NCBI GenBank assembly: GCA_965200505.1
Contig: OZ241343.1
Location: 2,108,001 to 2,172,000 of the forward strand
DNA: 64,000 nucleotides
Reading direction: 5' to 3'
Source: VXNE01 sp965200505
GTDB lineage: Bacteria; Pseudomonadota; Gammaproteobacteria; Pseudomonadales; Azotimanducaceae
In this document: in pieces, positions 8,136 through 15,186 of the stretch
Layout: each line of letters opens with the position of its first letter
Position numbering within the stretch: position 1 is the stretch's first letter
Translations under genes and position numbers: made by a program
Notes under the pieces: model-generated
Told to the model about the DNA's origin: nothing
Databases searched by the model: none
What the model saw: the letters and a program-made list of their open reading frames with translations, nothing else

Positions 8136-8720
8136 GTGACGCGGTGTCGGCCGGGCCACGCATCGCCACGGCAACGCCCGTCGCAAACCGCGCCGCGGAC
8201 TGGCCAGGCCAACGCCAAATGCGCCGGCGATCCGCTCACATGGCGTGATTTGCGCACGCCGGCCGGGCTGCTGGCCACCGGCTTCGGCGCTGGGTTCCTG
8301 CCTTGGGCGCCGGGCACTTGGGGGGCGTTGCTGGGCGCGGCCATTTGGTGGTTCGCCTTTGCCCAAGCTGGGGCCGTCACGCAGCTTTGCGCCGTCGTCG
8401 CCCTCGCCCTATGCAGTTATGGGTTGCTGGCGGCCTTCTGTTCGGCGCGGCGCTTGGGGGACGATTCCGCCATCGTCTTGGACGAGGTGTGCGGCGTGTG
8501 GGTGGCATTGCTGTTCGCGCCGCCCAGCCTCGGGGCGCTCGCCGCCGGCTTCGCGCTCTTCCGGCTGTTCGACATCGCCAAGCCTTGGCCCGTCTCGTGG
8601 GCGGAAAAGGCACCTGGCGGGCTAGGTGTGCTGCTCGACGACCTGATCGCCGGCGCGATGGCCTTGGCGGCCTTGCAGGCGCTTTGGGCCATTCCCCGCC
8701 TCGTTGGTGGCGGAGGCTAA
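8136..8720 (+). CDS. pgpA: Phosphatidylglycerophosphatase A
   Basis: Inner-membrane phosphatase that converts phosphatidylglycerol phosphate to phosphatidylglycerol. Motifs typical of PgpA are present: GFLPWAPGTWGALLGA, the acidic VLDEVCGVWVALLFAP, FRLFDIAKPWPVSWAEKAPGG and LDDLIAGAMA. Several hydrophobic segments span the membrane. The start is a GTG 12 bases after thiL. The first 30 residues (Arg/Thr/Pro-rich) precede the conserved domain, so a later start is possible. It is the last gene of the housekeeping run, and a hairpin follows at 8736-8768. Confidence 0.93.
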   Translation: MTRCRPGHASPRQRPSQTAPRTGQANAKCAGDPLTWRDLRTPAGLLATGFGAGFLPWAPGTWGALLGAAIWWFAFAQAGAVTQLCAVVALALCSYGLLAAFCSARRLGDDSAIVLDEVCGVWVALLFAPPSLGALAAGFALFRLFDIAKPWPVSWAEKAPGGLGVLLDDLIAGAMALAALQALWAIPRLVGGGG

Positions 8721-8735
8721 GGCGGGATCGAACCC

Positions 8736-8768
8736 AGGTGCCCGCGTCTTTGGGGGACGCGGGCGCCT
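8736..8768. terminator. Hairpin between convergent pgpA and the RiPP precursor gene
   Basis: A 13-bp stem (AGGTGCCCGCGTC paired with GACGCGGGCGCCT, one G-T wobble) encloses a 7-base loop. It lies 15 bases after the pgpA stop and 9 bases after the stop of the convergent gene on the other strand, so it could serve both. Neither side has a clear T-tract. Confidence 0.55.
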
Positions 8769-8777
8769 AAAGCGTGG

Positions 8778-9101
8778 TCACTCTCTCCCGATGGGCCTGC
8801 CGTCATCATCATGCAGATGAGGAACGTCGTCACTGTAAGTGCTGCTCCGCTTGTGCCCGCCGGCGACCACTTCCAGGTCCGCAGCGGTCAGTTCGGCGCT
8901 TGGCGGCAACACGAGGTGCGCGGAGAGCGCGGATTCCTCGTGGACATGCACCGCGACGGATTCCGGCAAGTCAACGGCCAGCGCTTCCTTGATGGCGGCC
9001 TTCGGCTCCGCGGTGAGCCGCGCCCGAAAGCCGTCGTCCGCGGCGGCCTTGTCGAGGAGTGCCTGCCTCATCTGTTGGTGGGTCGTCTGGTCTGAATCCA
9101 T
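8778..9101 (-). CDS. NHLP-family RiPP precursor peptide 1
   Basis: A 107-residue precursor of the nitrile-hydratase-like leader peptide (NHLP) family. The leader covers residues 1-82 with LLDKAAADDGFRARL, EPKAAIKEAL, VHVHEES, AHLVLPP and the terminal LEVVAGG double-glycine signal. The 25-residue core begins HKRSSTYSDD and contains PHLHDDD, so it is rich in His and Asp, has three Ser/Thr and has no Cys. A strong Shine-Dalgarno (GGGAGGT) sits 6 bases before the ATG. It is the third gene in a same-strand set of three. No modifying enzyme or NHLM exporter is adjacent. The family call is firm; the product and its modification are unknown. Confidence 0.88.
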   Translation of the reverse strand: MDSDQTTHQQMRQALLDKAAADDGFRARLTAEPKAAIKEALAVDLPESVAVHVHEESALSAHLVLPPSAELTAADLEVVAGGHKRSSTYSDDVPHLHDDDGRPIGRE

Positions 9102-9165
9102 GCTGTACCTCCCAAGAGCGCTTTCCCATGCCCTATGGCTACTGGGATTTCATTACCCCACGCGA

Positions 9166-9188
9166 CAGGCCGCCAAGGCGACGGCCTG
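9166..9188 (-). terminator. Stem-loop between RiPP precursors 2 and 1
   Basis: CAGGCCG and CGGCCTG form a 7-bp stem with a 9-base loop, between the stop of precursor 2 (9232) and the start of precursor 1 (9101). There is no T-tract, so it may be a weak terminator or an mRNA-processing structure that sets relative expression. Confidence 0.35.
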
Positions 9189-9231
9189 CCAGCCCGCAGC
9201 ACGGGCGTTTCAGGGACGGGCAACTCCCCCA

Positions 9232-9546
9232 CTAATTGAAATGGCCGTATCGCTCGCCATGGGGGTGGGGTTCATTCTCACCATAAAGGTTTTCCTTGCG
9301 GTGTCCCCCGGCGACGACTTCGAGGTCATCGACATCCAGAGTGGCCATCGGCGGCAGCACGATGTGCGCGGTCGTCGCGCTCTCTTCGTGGACTTCCACC
9401 GAAAACGTGTCCGGCAGTTCAATGCCGAGCGCGTCTTTGATGGCCCCTCTCGGGTCATCGACGAGTTGATCGCGGAAGCCATCTTCCGCGGCGGCCTTCT
9501 CGACGAGTTCCTGCCTCAATTCCCAATGGGTCTTCGTGTTTTCCAT
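9232..9546 (-). CDS. NHLP-family RiPP precursor peptide 2
   Basis: A 104-residue precursor closely related to its two neighbours. The leader (residues 1-81) carries ELVEKAAAEDGFRDQL, DPRGAIKDALGIELPD, EVHEESATTAHIVLPP and DLEVVAGG. The 23-residue core begins HRKENLYGENEPHPHG and ends with ERYGHFN: four His, two Tyr, no Cys, Ser or Thr. Chemistry that needs Cys or Ser/Thr (lanthionine, thiazole, sactionine) is therefore excluded. Shine-Dalgarno GGAGGTGGAG lies directly upstream. Its promoter contains a 13-base G tract (see 9625-9655). The precursor-family assignment is confident; the role is inference only. Confidence 0.9.
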   Translation of the reverse strand: MENTKTHWELRQELVEKAAAEDGFRDQLVDDPRGAIKDALGIELPDTFSVEVHEESATTAHIVLPPMATLDVDDLEVVAGGHRKENLYGENEPHPHGERYGHFN

Positions 9547-9624
9547 GGCTCCACCTCCAAGTGTTGGGTTCCCTGTGGCGAAACCGAAGGGTCAGCCCCG
9601 AACGGCTCCGTCCACGCGAATCAA

Positions 9625-9655
9625 AATCTACGCTACCCCCCCCCCCCCTTGTCAA
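9625..9655 (-). promoter_or_regulatory. Putative phase-variable promoter of RiPP precursor 2
   Basis: Reading the minus strand, a perfect -35 box TTGACA (9655-9650) is followed by a 19-base spacer made of A, thirteen G and five further bases, then TAGATT (9630-9625) as the -10. The homopolymer (C at 9636-9648 on the plus strand) lies inside the spacer, so slippage would alter the -35/-10 distance; loss of two bases gives the optimal 17. A short inverted repeat CCCGT/ACGGG (9656-9669) abuts the -35 box. Confidence 0.6.
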
Positions 9656-9721
9656 CCCGTTTTCACGGGATCAAATCGGACATTTCGGAGAGCGGTTTGG
9701 GCGGTCTTGTCGGGTACGCGG

Positions 9722-10021
9722 TCACTCGTTGTTAGGGTGCGAGTGTTCCAGCTCGATGCCGTAGAAGGTTTGGCGGTGCCCGCCGGCGACCGCTTCAAGG
9801 TCCGCGTCATCTAAGCTCGCCATCGGCGGCAGCACGAGATGCGCGGTGGTGGCGTTCTCCTCATGGACTTCGATGGACACCGCATCCGGCACCTCAACGC
9901 CGAGGGCTTCTTGGATCGCGGCCTTCGGGTCGCTGGCCAGCTGGTGGCGGAATGAATCGTCCGTGGCGGCCTTGTCCACGAGCTCCTGCCGCATCTCGGA
10001 GTGGGTCTTCGCGCTTGTCAT
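9722..10021 (-). CDS. NHLP-family RiPP precursor peptide 3
   Basis: A 99-residue precursor. The leader matches that of precursor 2 almost residue by residue (EMRQELVDKAATDDSFRHQL, DPKAAIQEALGVEVPD, EVHEENATTAHLVLPP, DLEAVAGG). The 18-residue core is HRQTFYGIELEHSHPNNE. The start at 10021 is chosen over an upstream ATG at 10069 because AGGAGGAG lies 5 bases before it and because it aligns with the other precursors. It is the promoter-proximal member of the trio, with its own strong promoter at 10094-10121. The three leaders are far more alike than the cores, the usual RiPP family pattern. Confidence 0.9.
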   Translation of the reverse strand: MTSAKTHSEMRQELVDKAATDDSFRHQLASDPKAAIQEALGVEVPDAVSIEVHEENATTAHLVLPPMASLDDADLEAVAGGHRQTFYGIELEHSHPNNE

Positions 10022-10093
10022 GGTTTCTCCTCCTATCGCTGGCTGCCGCGACCGGGCGTTGCGGCCCAAACCGCTCGGCCGAGCGAATCCACG

Positions 10094-10121
10094 ATTATGA
10101 GGGTGCTCTTGCGCCTGTCAA
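10094..10121 (-). promoter_or_regulatory. Sigma-70 promoter for RiPP precursor 3
   Basis: On the minus strand TTGACA (10121-10116), a 16-base spacer and CATAAT (10099-10094) form a near-consensus sigma-70 promoter about 70 bases upstream of the start at 10021. It separates the precursor genes transcriptionally from the amidase gene upstream. Confidence 0.6.
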
Positions 10122-10161
10122 TGCCTGCGGCCGGCGCTTGAGGCATGAAGTGTGCGGACCG

Positions 10162-11574
10162 TCAAGCCGCGGCTGGCCAGCCATCCGCCCAAGGGCGCTC
10201 CTGCTCGAAGGCGTGCGCGGCGCGGAGCACCAAGTCGTCCCGCTGGAGGGGGCCGACAATCTGCATGCCGATGGGCAGCCCGGCGCGAGTCAAGCCCACG
10301 GGCACACTGGCGGCCGGCTGCCAACCCAAGTTGAACGGTTGGGTGAACGCCGCGGCGGCCAGTGGATCTTGGGGCGAACCGTCCGTCTCCGTCGGCATCG
10401 GCCCCCGCGCCGGCGGCGCCTCGTAGGGGAGCGTGGGCGTGATGAGAAGGTCGTAACGGTCGAAGATGGCCGCGCACCAATCGCGCACCGCGGCGCGGCT
10501 CTCGTTCACCTTCGCCCACACCGTCGGCGTCATGCCGTGGCCCGCCTCCATCAGCGTGAGCAGGTAGCGCTGAATGTGATCCTCCTTGCCGGGCAACACG
10601 TCCCGCAAGCGTCCCGCCATGCCGAACCCGGCGAGGGCGTTCCATTCCTCGCCCATCGGCGGCGGCCCATCGATCACCGAGCCGAGCCGGGCGCCGAGCC
10701 GCTCGAACACGCGGGCGCCAGCCTCCACCGCGGCCGCCACTTCCGATTGCACGAGTACGCGGCCGAAGTCCGGCGCGAAACCGATGTTCAAGCCCGCTGG
10801 CAGCGGCTCTTTCAGACGCTCCAGATAGGAATGGCCCGGATGCGGCAGCGCCGCCGGATCCCACGGGCTGGGCCCCACCACCTGATCCAAGTACAGGCAA
10901 GCATCCGCCACGGTGCGGGTGAGGGCGCCATAGACGCTCATCATCGTGCCGTCCCATGCGGTGGTTGGGCCGATGGGCACGCGGCCTTGGGAAGGCTTGT
11001 GTCCGAACGCGCCGCTCCACGCCGCCGGAATGCGCACCGAGCCGCCGCCGTCGCTCGCCGTCACCAACGGCAGAACGCCGCCGACGAGGGCGGCAGCGGC
11101 GCCGCCCGACGAACCGCCGGGGGTGCGCTCCAAGTTCCACGGGTTGCGCGTGATGCCGTGCAACAGGTTCTTGGTGATGGGCATGGGGCCGAACTCGGGG
11201 GCGTTCGTCTTGGCGATGGGAATGGCGCCGGCGGCGCGTAGGCGGCTGACGTGGATGTCGTCTTGCTGGGCGACGTTGTCTTGATACAAGCGGGAACCGA
11301 AACTCGTCACCAGGCCGGCGACGTTCTCGAGGTCCTTCACCCCCAGCGGCACGCCCTCCAAGGGTCGCGCTTCACCGCGCTGGATGCGCATTTCGGCGTC
11401 GGCCGCCGCGGCCAACGCCTGCTCGCGGTCGAGCTCGGCGACCACCGCGTTCAACGTGTCGCGGCTGGCATCGATGCGCTCGTGGCAGGTGCGCATCAGT
11501 TCAACGGGGGATGCCTCGCGGTTTCGGAGCGCCGCCGCTAGGTCGATGAGCGAGCGTTCAAGCAGTTCTTTCAT
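10162..11574 (-). CDS. Amidase-signature family amidase
   Basis: A 470-residue amidase-signature hydrolase. The Ser-cisSer-Lys triad is visible: Lys80 in PLGVKDLENVAG, the cis-Ser in TPGGSSGGAAAA (about 155) and the nucleophile Ser179 in DGGGSVRIPA. Length and organisation match stand-alone amidases rather than GatA, and no gatB or gatC is nearby, so it probably hydrolyses small amides; the substrate cannot be read from sequence. It lies 46 bases downstream of argF on the same strand and may share its transcript. It is also the gene just upstream of the RiPP precursors, but a promoter intervenes. Confidence 0.88.
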   Translation of the reverse strand: MKELLERSLIDLAAALRNREASPVELMRTCHERIDASRDTLNAVVAELDREQALAAAADAEMRIQRGEARPLEGVPLGVKDLENVAGLVTSFGSRLYQDNVAQQDDIHVSRLRAAGAIPIAKTNAPEFGPMPITKNLLHGITRNPWNLERTPGGSSGGAAAALVGGVLPLVTASDGGGSVRIPAAWSGAFGHKPSQGRVPIGPTTAWDGTMMSVYGALTRTVADACLYLDQVVGPSPWDPAALPHPGHSYLERLKEPLPAGLNIGFAPDFGRVLVQSEVAAAVEAGARVFERLGARLGSVIDGPPPMGEEWNALAGFGMAGRLRDVLPGKEDHIQRYLLTLMEAGHGMTPTVWAKVNESRAAVRDWCAAIFDRYDLLITPTLPYEAPPARGPMPTETDGSPQDPLAAAAFTQPFNLGWQPAASVPVGLTRAGLPIGMQIVGPLQRDDLVLRAAHAFEQERPWADGWPAAA

Positions 11575-11620
11575 GGCCGGCCGATGTCAGCTTCGGGCAT
11601 TGGGGAGCATAACCGCGAAG

Positions 11621-12532
11621 CTACTCTGGCGCCCCGACGAGCAGGAACTCCAGCAGGGCCTTCTGGGAGTGCAGGCGGTTGCCGGCTTCAATGAACACGG
11701 CGGAGCGCGGGTCATCGAAAAGGTCCTCGCTCACCTCCTCGCCGCGATGCGCCGGCAGGCAGTGCATGAAGAGCGCCTCCGGCTTGGCGCCGTCGAGCAG
11801 CGCCGGCGTCACCTGATAGCCGGCGAAGGCGCGTTTGCGGGCCTCGGCCTCTTCGTCTTGCCCCAACGAGGACCAAACGTCCGTGACGACCAGGTCCGCG
11901 TTCTCCACCGCTTGCGCCGGGCTCTCCACCAGCGCCGCGCAATCGGCGGCGGCCAGCAACGCCGCATCCGGTTGGTGCGAGGGCGGTGCCGAGATTCTGA
12001 GGTGAAAGCCGAATTGGCGGGCGGCATTGAGGTAGGAGTGGCACATGTTGTGGCCGTCGCCGATGAAGGCCACCACGCGGCCGCGAATCGGCCCGCGCAG
12101 TTCGCTGAAGGTTTGCATGTCCGCGAGGAGCTGGCACGGGTGGAAGCGCGACGTCATGCCGTTGATGACGGGTATCGAAGAGACCGCGGCGAACGCCGTG
12201 ACCCGTTCGTGCTCGAAGGTGCGGATCATCACCGCATCGACCATTTCGGCGAGCACTTGGGCGGTATCCGTGAGCGGCTCGCCACGGCCCAACTGCGAAT
12301 CCGCCGGGTTCAGGAAGATGGCGTGGCCACCCAGTTGATGCATGCCCACCTCGAAGGCCACCCGGGTGCGCGTGGAGCTGAGCTGGAACACCATCGCCAG
12401 CGTCTTGCCCACCAACGGCCGCCACGGCCGCCCTTCGGCATGGAGGCGCTTGAGTTCGCCGCCGCGGGCGATGAGCCGCTCAAGTTCCGTGGACGTCAGG
12501 TCGTCCAGCGTGACGAAATGGCGAGTGGCCAC
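11621..12532 (-). CDS. argF: Ornithine carbamoyltransferase
   Basis: Forms citrulline from ornithine and carbamoyl phosphate in arginine biosynthesis. The carbamoyl-phosphate loop is SSTRTR (residues 52-57), followed by GMHQLGGHAIFL. Other family motifs are HPCQLLAD, AFIGDGHNMCHSYL, DVWSSLGQ in the ornithine loop and HCLPAHRGEE near the C-terminus with the catalytic Cys. Length is normal at 303. One oddity is NGMTSRFHPCQ, where the family usually has NGLTD..HPCQ. The start lies 4 bases after the argD stop, so the two are one operon. Confidence 0.95.
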   Translation of the reverse strand: MATRHFVTLDDLTSTELERLIARGGELKRLHAEGRPWRPLVGKTLAMVFQLSSTRTRVAFEVGMHQLGGHAIFLNPADSQLGRGEPLTDTAQVLAEMVDAVMIRTFEHERVTAFAAVSSIPVINGMTSRFHPCQLLADMQTFSELRGPIRGRVVAFIGDGHNMCHSYLNAARQFGFHLRISAPPSHQPDAALLAAADCAALVESPAQAVENADLVVTDVWSSLGQDEEAEARKRAFAGYQVTPALLDGAKPEALFMHCLPAHRGEEVSEDLFDDPRSAVFIEAGNRLHSQKALLEFLLVGAPE

Positions 12533-12536
12533 GGGC

Positions 12537-13700
12537 TCACGCCAGCCCGTGGACCAGTTCGACCACCGTCGCCACGATGCGGTCGGCTTCCTCGTCTGTG
12601 AGAATGAACGGCGGCAGCAGGCGAATGACCGAATCCTGCGTGACGTTCAGCAGCAGCCCCCGCTCCATTGCCTGGGTCACCACTTGGGGGCAAGGCGCGT
12701 TGACCTCCACGGCGAGCAGCAGGCCCTTGCCGCGAACGTCCTTCACGCGATTGTCGCCGCGCAGTTGCTCGCGCAGGGCGCCCAACATGCGTTCGCCCAA
12801 GGCCGCGGCGCGGTCCATCATGCCGCCTTCCAACTCGTCGAGCACCGCGTTGGCGGCGGCGCAGGAGAGGGGGTTGCCGCCGAAGGTGCTGGCGTGGGTG
12901 CCGGCCACCAACACTTGGGCGGCGGCGCCGCGGGCGAGGCAGGCGCCGATGGGCACGCCATTGGCCAAACCCTTCGCGGTGGTGACGACGTCCGGCAGGA
13001 TGTCGTCATGCTGATAGCAGAAGAACCGGCCGGAGCGCCCGTTGCCGGTTTGCACCTCGTCCAGGATCAGTAGCCAGCCGCTCTCGTCGCAGAGCGCCCG
13101 CAGCGCCGCCAAGTACCCCGGCGCGGGGATGTCGATGCCGCCTTCGCCCAGGATCGGCTCCACCATCACGGCCACCACGGCGCTGTCGTTCTCGGCGATG
13201 CGGCGCACGGCTTCGGCGTCGTTGAATGGCACGCGGACGAACCCGCCGAGCAGTGGCTCGAAGCCGGCCTGCACCTTGCGGCTGCCGGTGGCGGTGAGGG
13301 TAGCCATGGTGCGGCCATGGAAGCTGTTGTCCATCACCACCACGTTGGGCGCCGCGATGCCCTTCGAGTGCCCGTAAAGCCGGGCGAGCTTGATGGCGGC
13401 CTCGTTCGCTTCCGCGCCGGAGTTGCAGAAGAAGGCGTTGTCCATGCCGGAGAGCGCGGTGAGCCGCTCCGCGAGGCGCTGCTGTTCACCGATTTCGTAG
13501 AGGTTGGACGTGTGCAGCAGCTTGGCGGCTTGGCGCGAGATGGCTTCCGTGACCCGCGGATGCGCATGCCCCAAGCCAGTGACGGCCAGGCCGCACAGCG
13601 CATCCAAATACTCCTTGCCGGCGCTGTCGTAGAGCCGCGCCCCGGCCCCGTGCGTGAACGCCACGTCGAAGCGCTTGTAGGTGGGCATGATCGCCGTCAT
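12537..13700 (-). CDS. argD: Acetylornithine aminotransferase
   Basis: PLP-dependent transaminase making N-acetylornithine from the semialdehyde; in many bacteria it also serves lysine synthesis as succinyldiaminopimelate transaminase. Class-III aminotransferase features are LDALCGLAVTGLGHAHPRV, FFCNSGAEANEAAIKLAR, SFHGRTMATLTATG, the cofactor Asp in LLILDEVQTGNGRSGRFF and the Schiff-base Lys in TTAKGLANG. The start at 13700 (MTAIMPTYKRF) follows GAGGAGG. A longer frame to 13784 adds an Arg/Gly-rich stretch that looks untranslated. It is upstream of argF in one operon and oriented away from the IS element. Confidence 0.95.
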   Translation of the reverse strand: MTAIMPTYKRFDVAFTHGAGARLYDSAGKEYLDALCGLAVTGLGHAHPRVTEAISRQAAKLLHTSNLYEIGEQQRLAERLTALSGMDNAFFCNSGAEANEAAIKLARLYGHSKGIAAPNVVVMDNSFHGRTMATLTATGSRKVQAGFEPLLGGFVRVPFNDAEAVRRIAENDSAVVAVMVEPILGEGGIDIPAPGYLAALRALCDESGWLLILDEVQTGNGRSGRFFCYQHDDILPDVVTTAKGLANGVPIGACLARGAAAQVLVAGTHASTFGGNPLSCAAANAVLDELEGGMMDRAAALGERMLGALREQLRGDNRVKDVRGKGLLLAVEVNAPCPQVVTQAMERGLLLNVTQDSVIRLLPPFILTDEEADRIVATVVELVHGLA

Positions 13701-13860
13701 CGTGGACAACCTCCTCGCTCCCCCACGGCATTTCCCTGTGCCGCAAACAAATCGGGCAGCGATCCTGCTGCCCAAACCGGCCACTATAGGGAAGATGGGA
13801 GACAGTTCAAGGGTTGCGGCGAGCGAGGTGTGACGCCAAGCCTCCAGCGCTCTCGGCCTG

Positions 13861-13867
13861 AACCAAT
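13861..13867. repeat. Left target-site duplication of the IS element
   Basis: AACCAAT immediately outside the left end of the IS, repeated exactly at 14993-14999. The intact 7-bp duplication indicates a fairly recent, unrearranged insertion. Confidence 0.75.
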
Positions 13868-13900
13868 GTGGGGGATCAGTGACCTTCTGGACAATTGAGG

Positions 13901-14905
13901 TCAGGCGGCCACGGCGATCATCCTAGCGAACTCGGCGGGGGTTTTCATGCCGAGCGAGCGGTGCGGGCGGCGGTTGTTGTAGTAGTCAAGGTAACGGCGC
14001 AGGGACTCGTTCATGGCGGCGCAGGTCAGTTCGCCGCGGTGCTGGCTCCAGCACTCGACGCGCGCGGTGCGGTTGGCGCGCTCGACGATGCCGTTGAGCT
14101 GCGGCGAGCGGGGCGGCAGCACCAGCAGCGGCAGCCCGAGCGCCTTGCACTCGGCCTCGAACTCGGCCATGAACTCGGAGCCGCCGTCCACCTGCACGGC
14201 GCGGATGCCGAGCCGCGCCGCGGCTTCGCGCAGGAACGCCCTGGCGATGTGCGCCGTGGCGCTCGAGCACACCTTGGCGTACTGCCGCCGCGTCAGCGGG
14301 CACACCGCCCGGAACTCCTTGAAGGTCTTGCCGTCGATGCGCAGCGTCATGTGGTCGAACTGCACGCCGACGTGCCTGTCGCGCGGCTTCCACCGGCGCG
14401 CATGCGCGCCGGTGAAGCCGCGCCGCCGCTTCGCGGCGACGCGGCCCTCGCAGAACGAGCACGGCAGCGCCCGCCCGTTCGCCACCGCCCACCGCAGGAT
14501 GCGTCCCACCGTCGCCTCGCTCAACGCATGCTCCGGCCAACGCTCCGCGAGCAGCGGGGCGATCCGCGACTTCCCCGCCCACGGCATCCCGCGCCGCAGC
14601 CGAAGCACCCGCCGGGCGTCCGCCGCCGTCCACCGCCGGCCGCGGTGCGTCCGGGGCCGGCTGCTGCGGGGGACCAGCCCCTTCACGCCGCCCTTCCACA
14701 GCCGCCTCCTCCACTCATAGTATGTGGCGCGCGACACCTCGAACGCCTCCGCCGCCTCCGCCGCCGTGAACCGCTCCCGCATCCGGTCCACGCCTTCCAC
14801 GATCCGCAGCCGCCGGAGCGCCTCCGGGTCGTCCGTGCCGTCCACCCGCGGCTTCCGGTAAAACGCCCCGTCCTGTGCCAACATCCGCATCGTTCGGTCT
14901 CCCAT
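13901..14905 (-). CDS. IS481-like transposase (DDE integrase core)
   Basis: A 334-residue transposase. The N-terminal helix-turn-helix part covers roughly residues 20-130 (RFTAAEAAEAFEVSRATYYEW), followed by an rve integrase catalytic core. The acidic triad is visible as D in VQFDHMTL, D in VQVDGGSEFM and E in NGIVERANRTARVE, and the C-terminal YLDYYNNRRPHRSLGMKTP is the usual end of this fold. The frame is intact and the element has both ends, so it may be active. A second ATG at 14890 with GGGAG upstream is an alternative start. It reads leftward, away from thrS. Confidence 0.88.
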   Translation of the reverse strand: MGDRTMRMLAQDGAFYRKPRVDGTDDPEALRRLRIVEGVDRMRERFTAAEAAEAFEVSRATYYEWRRRLWKGGVKGLVPRSSRPRTHRGRRWTAADARRVLRLRRGMPWAGKSRIAPLLAERWPEHALSEATVGRILRWAVANGRALPCSFCEGRVAAKRRRGFTGAHARRWKPRDRHVGVQFDHMTLRIDGKTFKEFRAVCPLTRRQYAKVCSSATAHIARAFLREAAARLGIRAVQVDGGSEFMAEFEAECKALGLPLLVLPPRSPQLNGIVERANRTARVECWSQHRGELTCAAMNESLRRYLDYYNNRRPHRSLGMKTPAEFARMIAVAA

Positions 14906-14934
14906 GTTCTGTTCAACTCATAGGCTACCGAACA

Positions 14935-14965
14935 GCCGCGCCCAAGGGATTCCCTTGGGCGCGGC
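14935..14965. terminator. Perfect palindrome inside the IS right end
   Basis: GCCGCGCCCAAGGGA and TCCCTTGGGCGCGGC, separated by a single T, form a 15-bp stem. It lies upstream of the transposase start. It could block transcription entering the element, a known IS self-limiting strategy, or impede read-through toward thrS. Confidence 0.5.
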
Positions 14966-14992
14966 ACTGTCCAGAAGGTGGTGATCCCGCAC

Positions 14993-14999
14993 AACCAAT
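14993..14999. repeat. Right target-site duplication of the IS element
   Basis: AACCAAT, identical to 13861-13867. Its last base is also the first base of the candidate thrS -35 box. Confidence 0.75.
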
Positions 15000-15026
15000 T
15001 GCCTTGCCAAGCTCACGCGCTATCAT
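14999..15026 (+). promoter_or_regulatory. Candidate thrS leader promoter
   Basis: TTGCCT (14999-15004), a 16-base spacer and TATCAT (15021-15026). Transcription would start near 15033, at or beside the leader-peptide ATG, so the leader would be translated with little or no 5' untranslated region. No Shine-Dalgarno is visible before that ATG. Confidence 0.45.
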
Positions 15027-15033
15027 TGCGGCC

Positions 15034-15093
15034 ATGCGATTCTCAAGGCATACGGGCACGACCGCCACCTTCCACGGGTGGGCCGCCGCATAG
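15034..15093 (+). CDS. Threonine-rich leader peptide of thrS
   Basis: A 19-codon reading frame, MRFSRHTGTTATFHGWAAA, with four threonine codons within six (T-G-T-T-A-T). It sits upstream of an overlapping set of hairpins and a rho-independent terminator that precede thrS. This is the layout of ribosome-mediated attenuation: shortage of charged threonyl-tRNA would stall the ribosome at the Thr cluster and change which hairpin forms. Leader peptides of this type are well known for amino-acid biosynthetic operons. The interpretation rests on sequence alone. Confidence 0.6.
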   Translation: MRFSRHTGTTATFHGWAAA

Positions 15094-15170
15094 TGTCTTG
15101 AGAAGTGGCGGCCTGCTCCGGGCCGCCGGCGCGGGAACCCCGTCAGGCGGTGCCTAGCGGGGTTTTTCTT
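15081..15170 (+). promoter_or_regulatory. thrS attenuator with competing stems and terminator
   Basis: GGCCGCC at 15081-15087 (end of the leader ORF) can pair with GGCGGCC at 15107-15113, which can instead pair with GGCCGCC at 15121-15127. The terminator follows: AACCCCG (15136-15142) with CGGGGTT (15158-15164), an inner AGGC/GCCT stem, and the tract TTTTTCTTT. In addition TCTCAAGGCA (15041-15050) can pair with TGTCTTGAGA (15093-15102) across the leader. These mutually exclusive stems match an attenuation switch. Confidence 0.6.
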
Positions 15171-15186
15171 TGTTGGAGGATGGGAA

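Larger units (their letters stand above)
13868..14992 (-). mobile_element. IS481-like insertion sequence, complete
   Basis: A 1125-bp element with imperfect inverted ends. The left end begins GTGGGGGATCAGTGACCTTC and the reverse-complemented right end begins GTGCGGGATCACCACCTTC; both continue TGGACA. It holds one transposase gene and is flanked by a 7-bp direct repeat AACCAAT. A perfect 15-bp inverted repeat with a one-base centre (14935-14965) lies between the right end and the transposase start. The element fills the interval between argD and the thrS leader, its right end touching the probable thrS promoter. A related solo end occurs at 30242. Confidence 0.8.

Noticed and set aside
8723..8768. 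tRNA-like end on the minus strand (GGTTCGATCCC next to a hairpin)
   Set aside because: The T-loop-like string is suggestive, but the T-stem does not pair over five bases, the loop before it lacks U33, and the 5' half would lie in a coding gene. It is better read as a hairpin with chance similarity.
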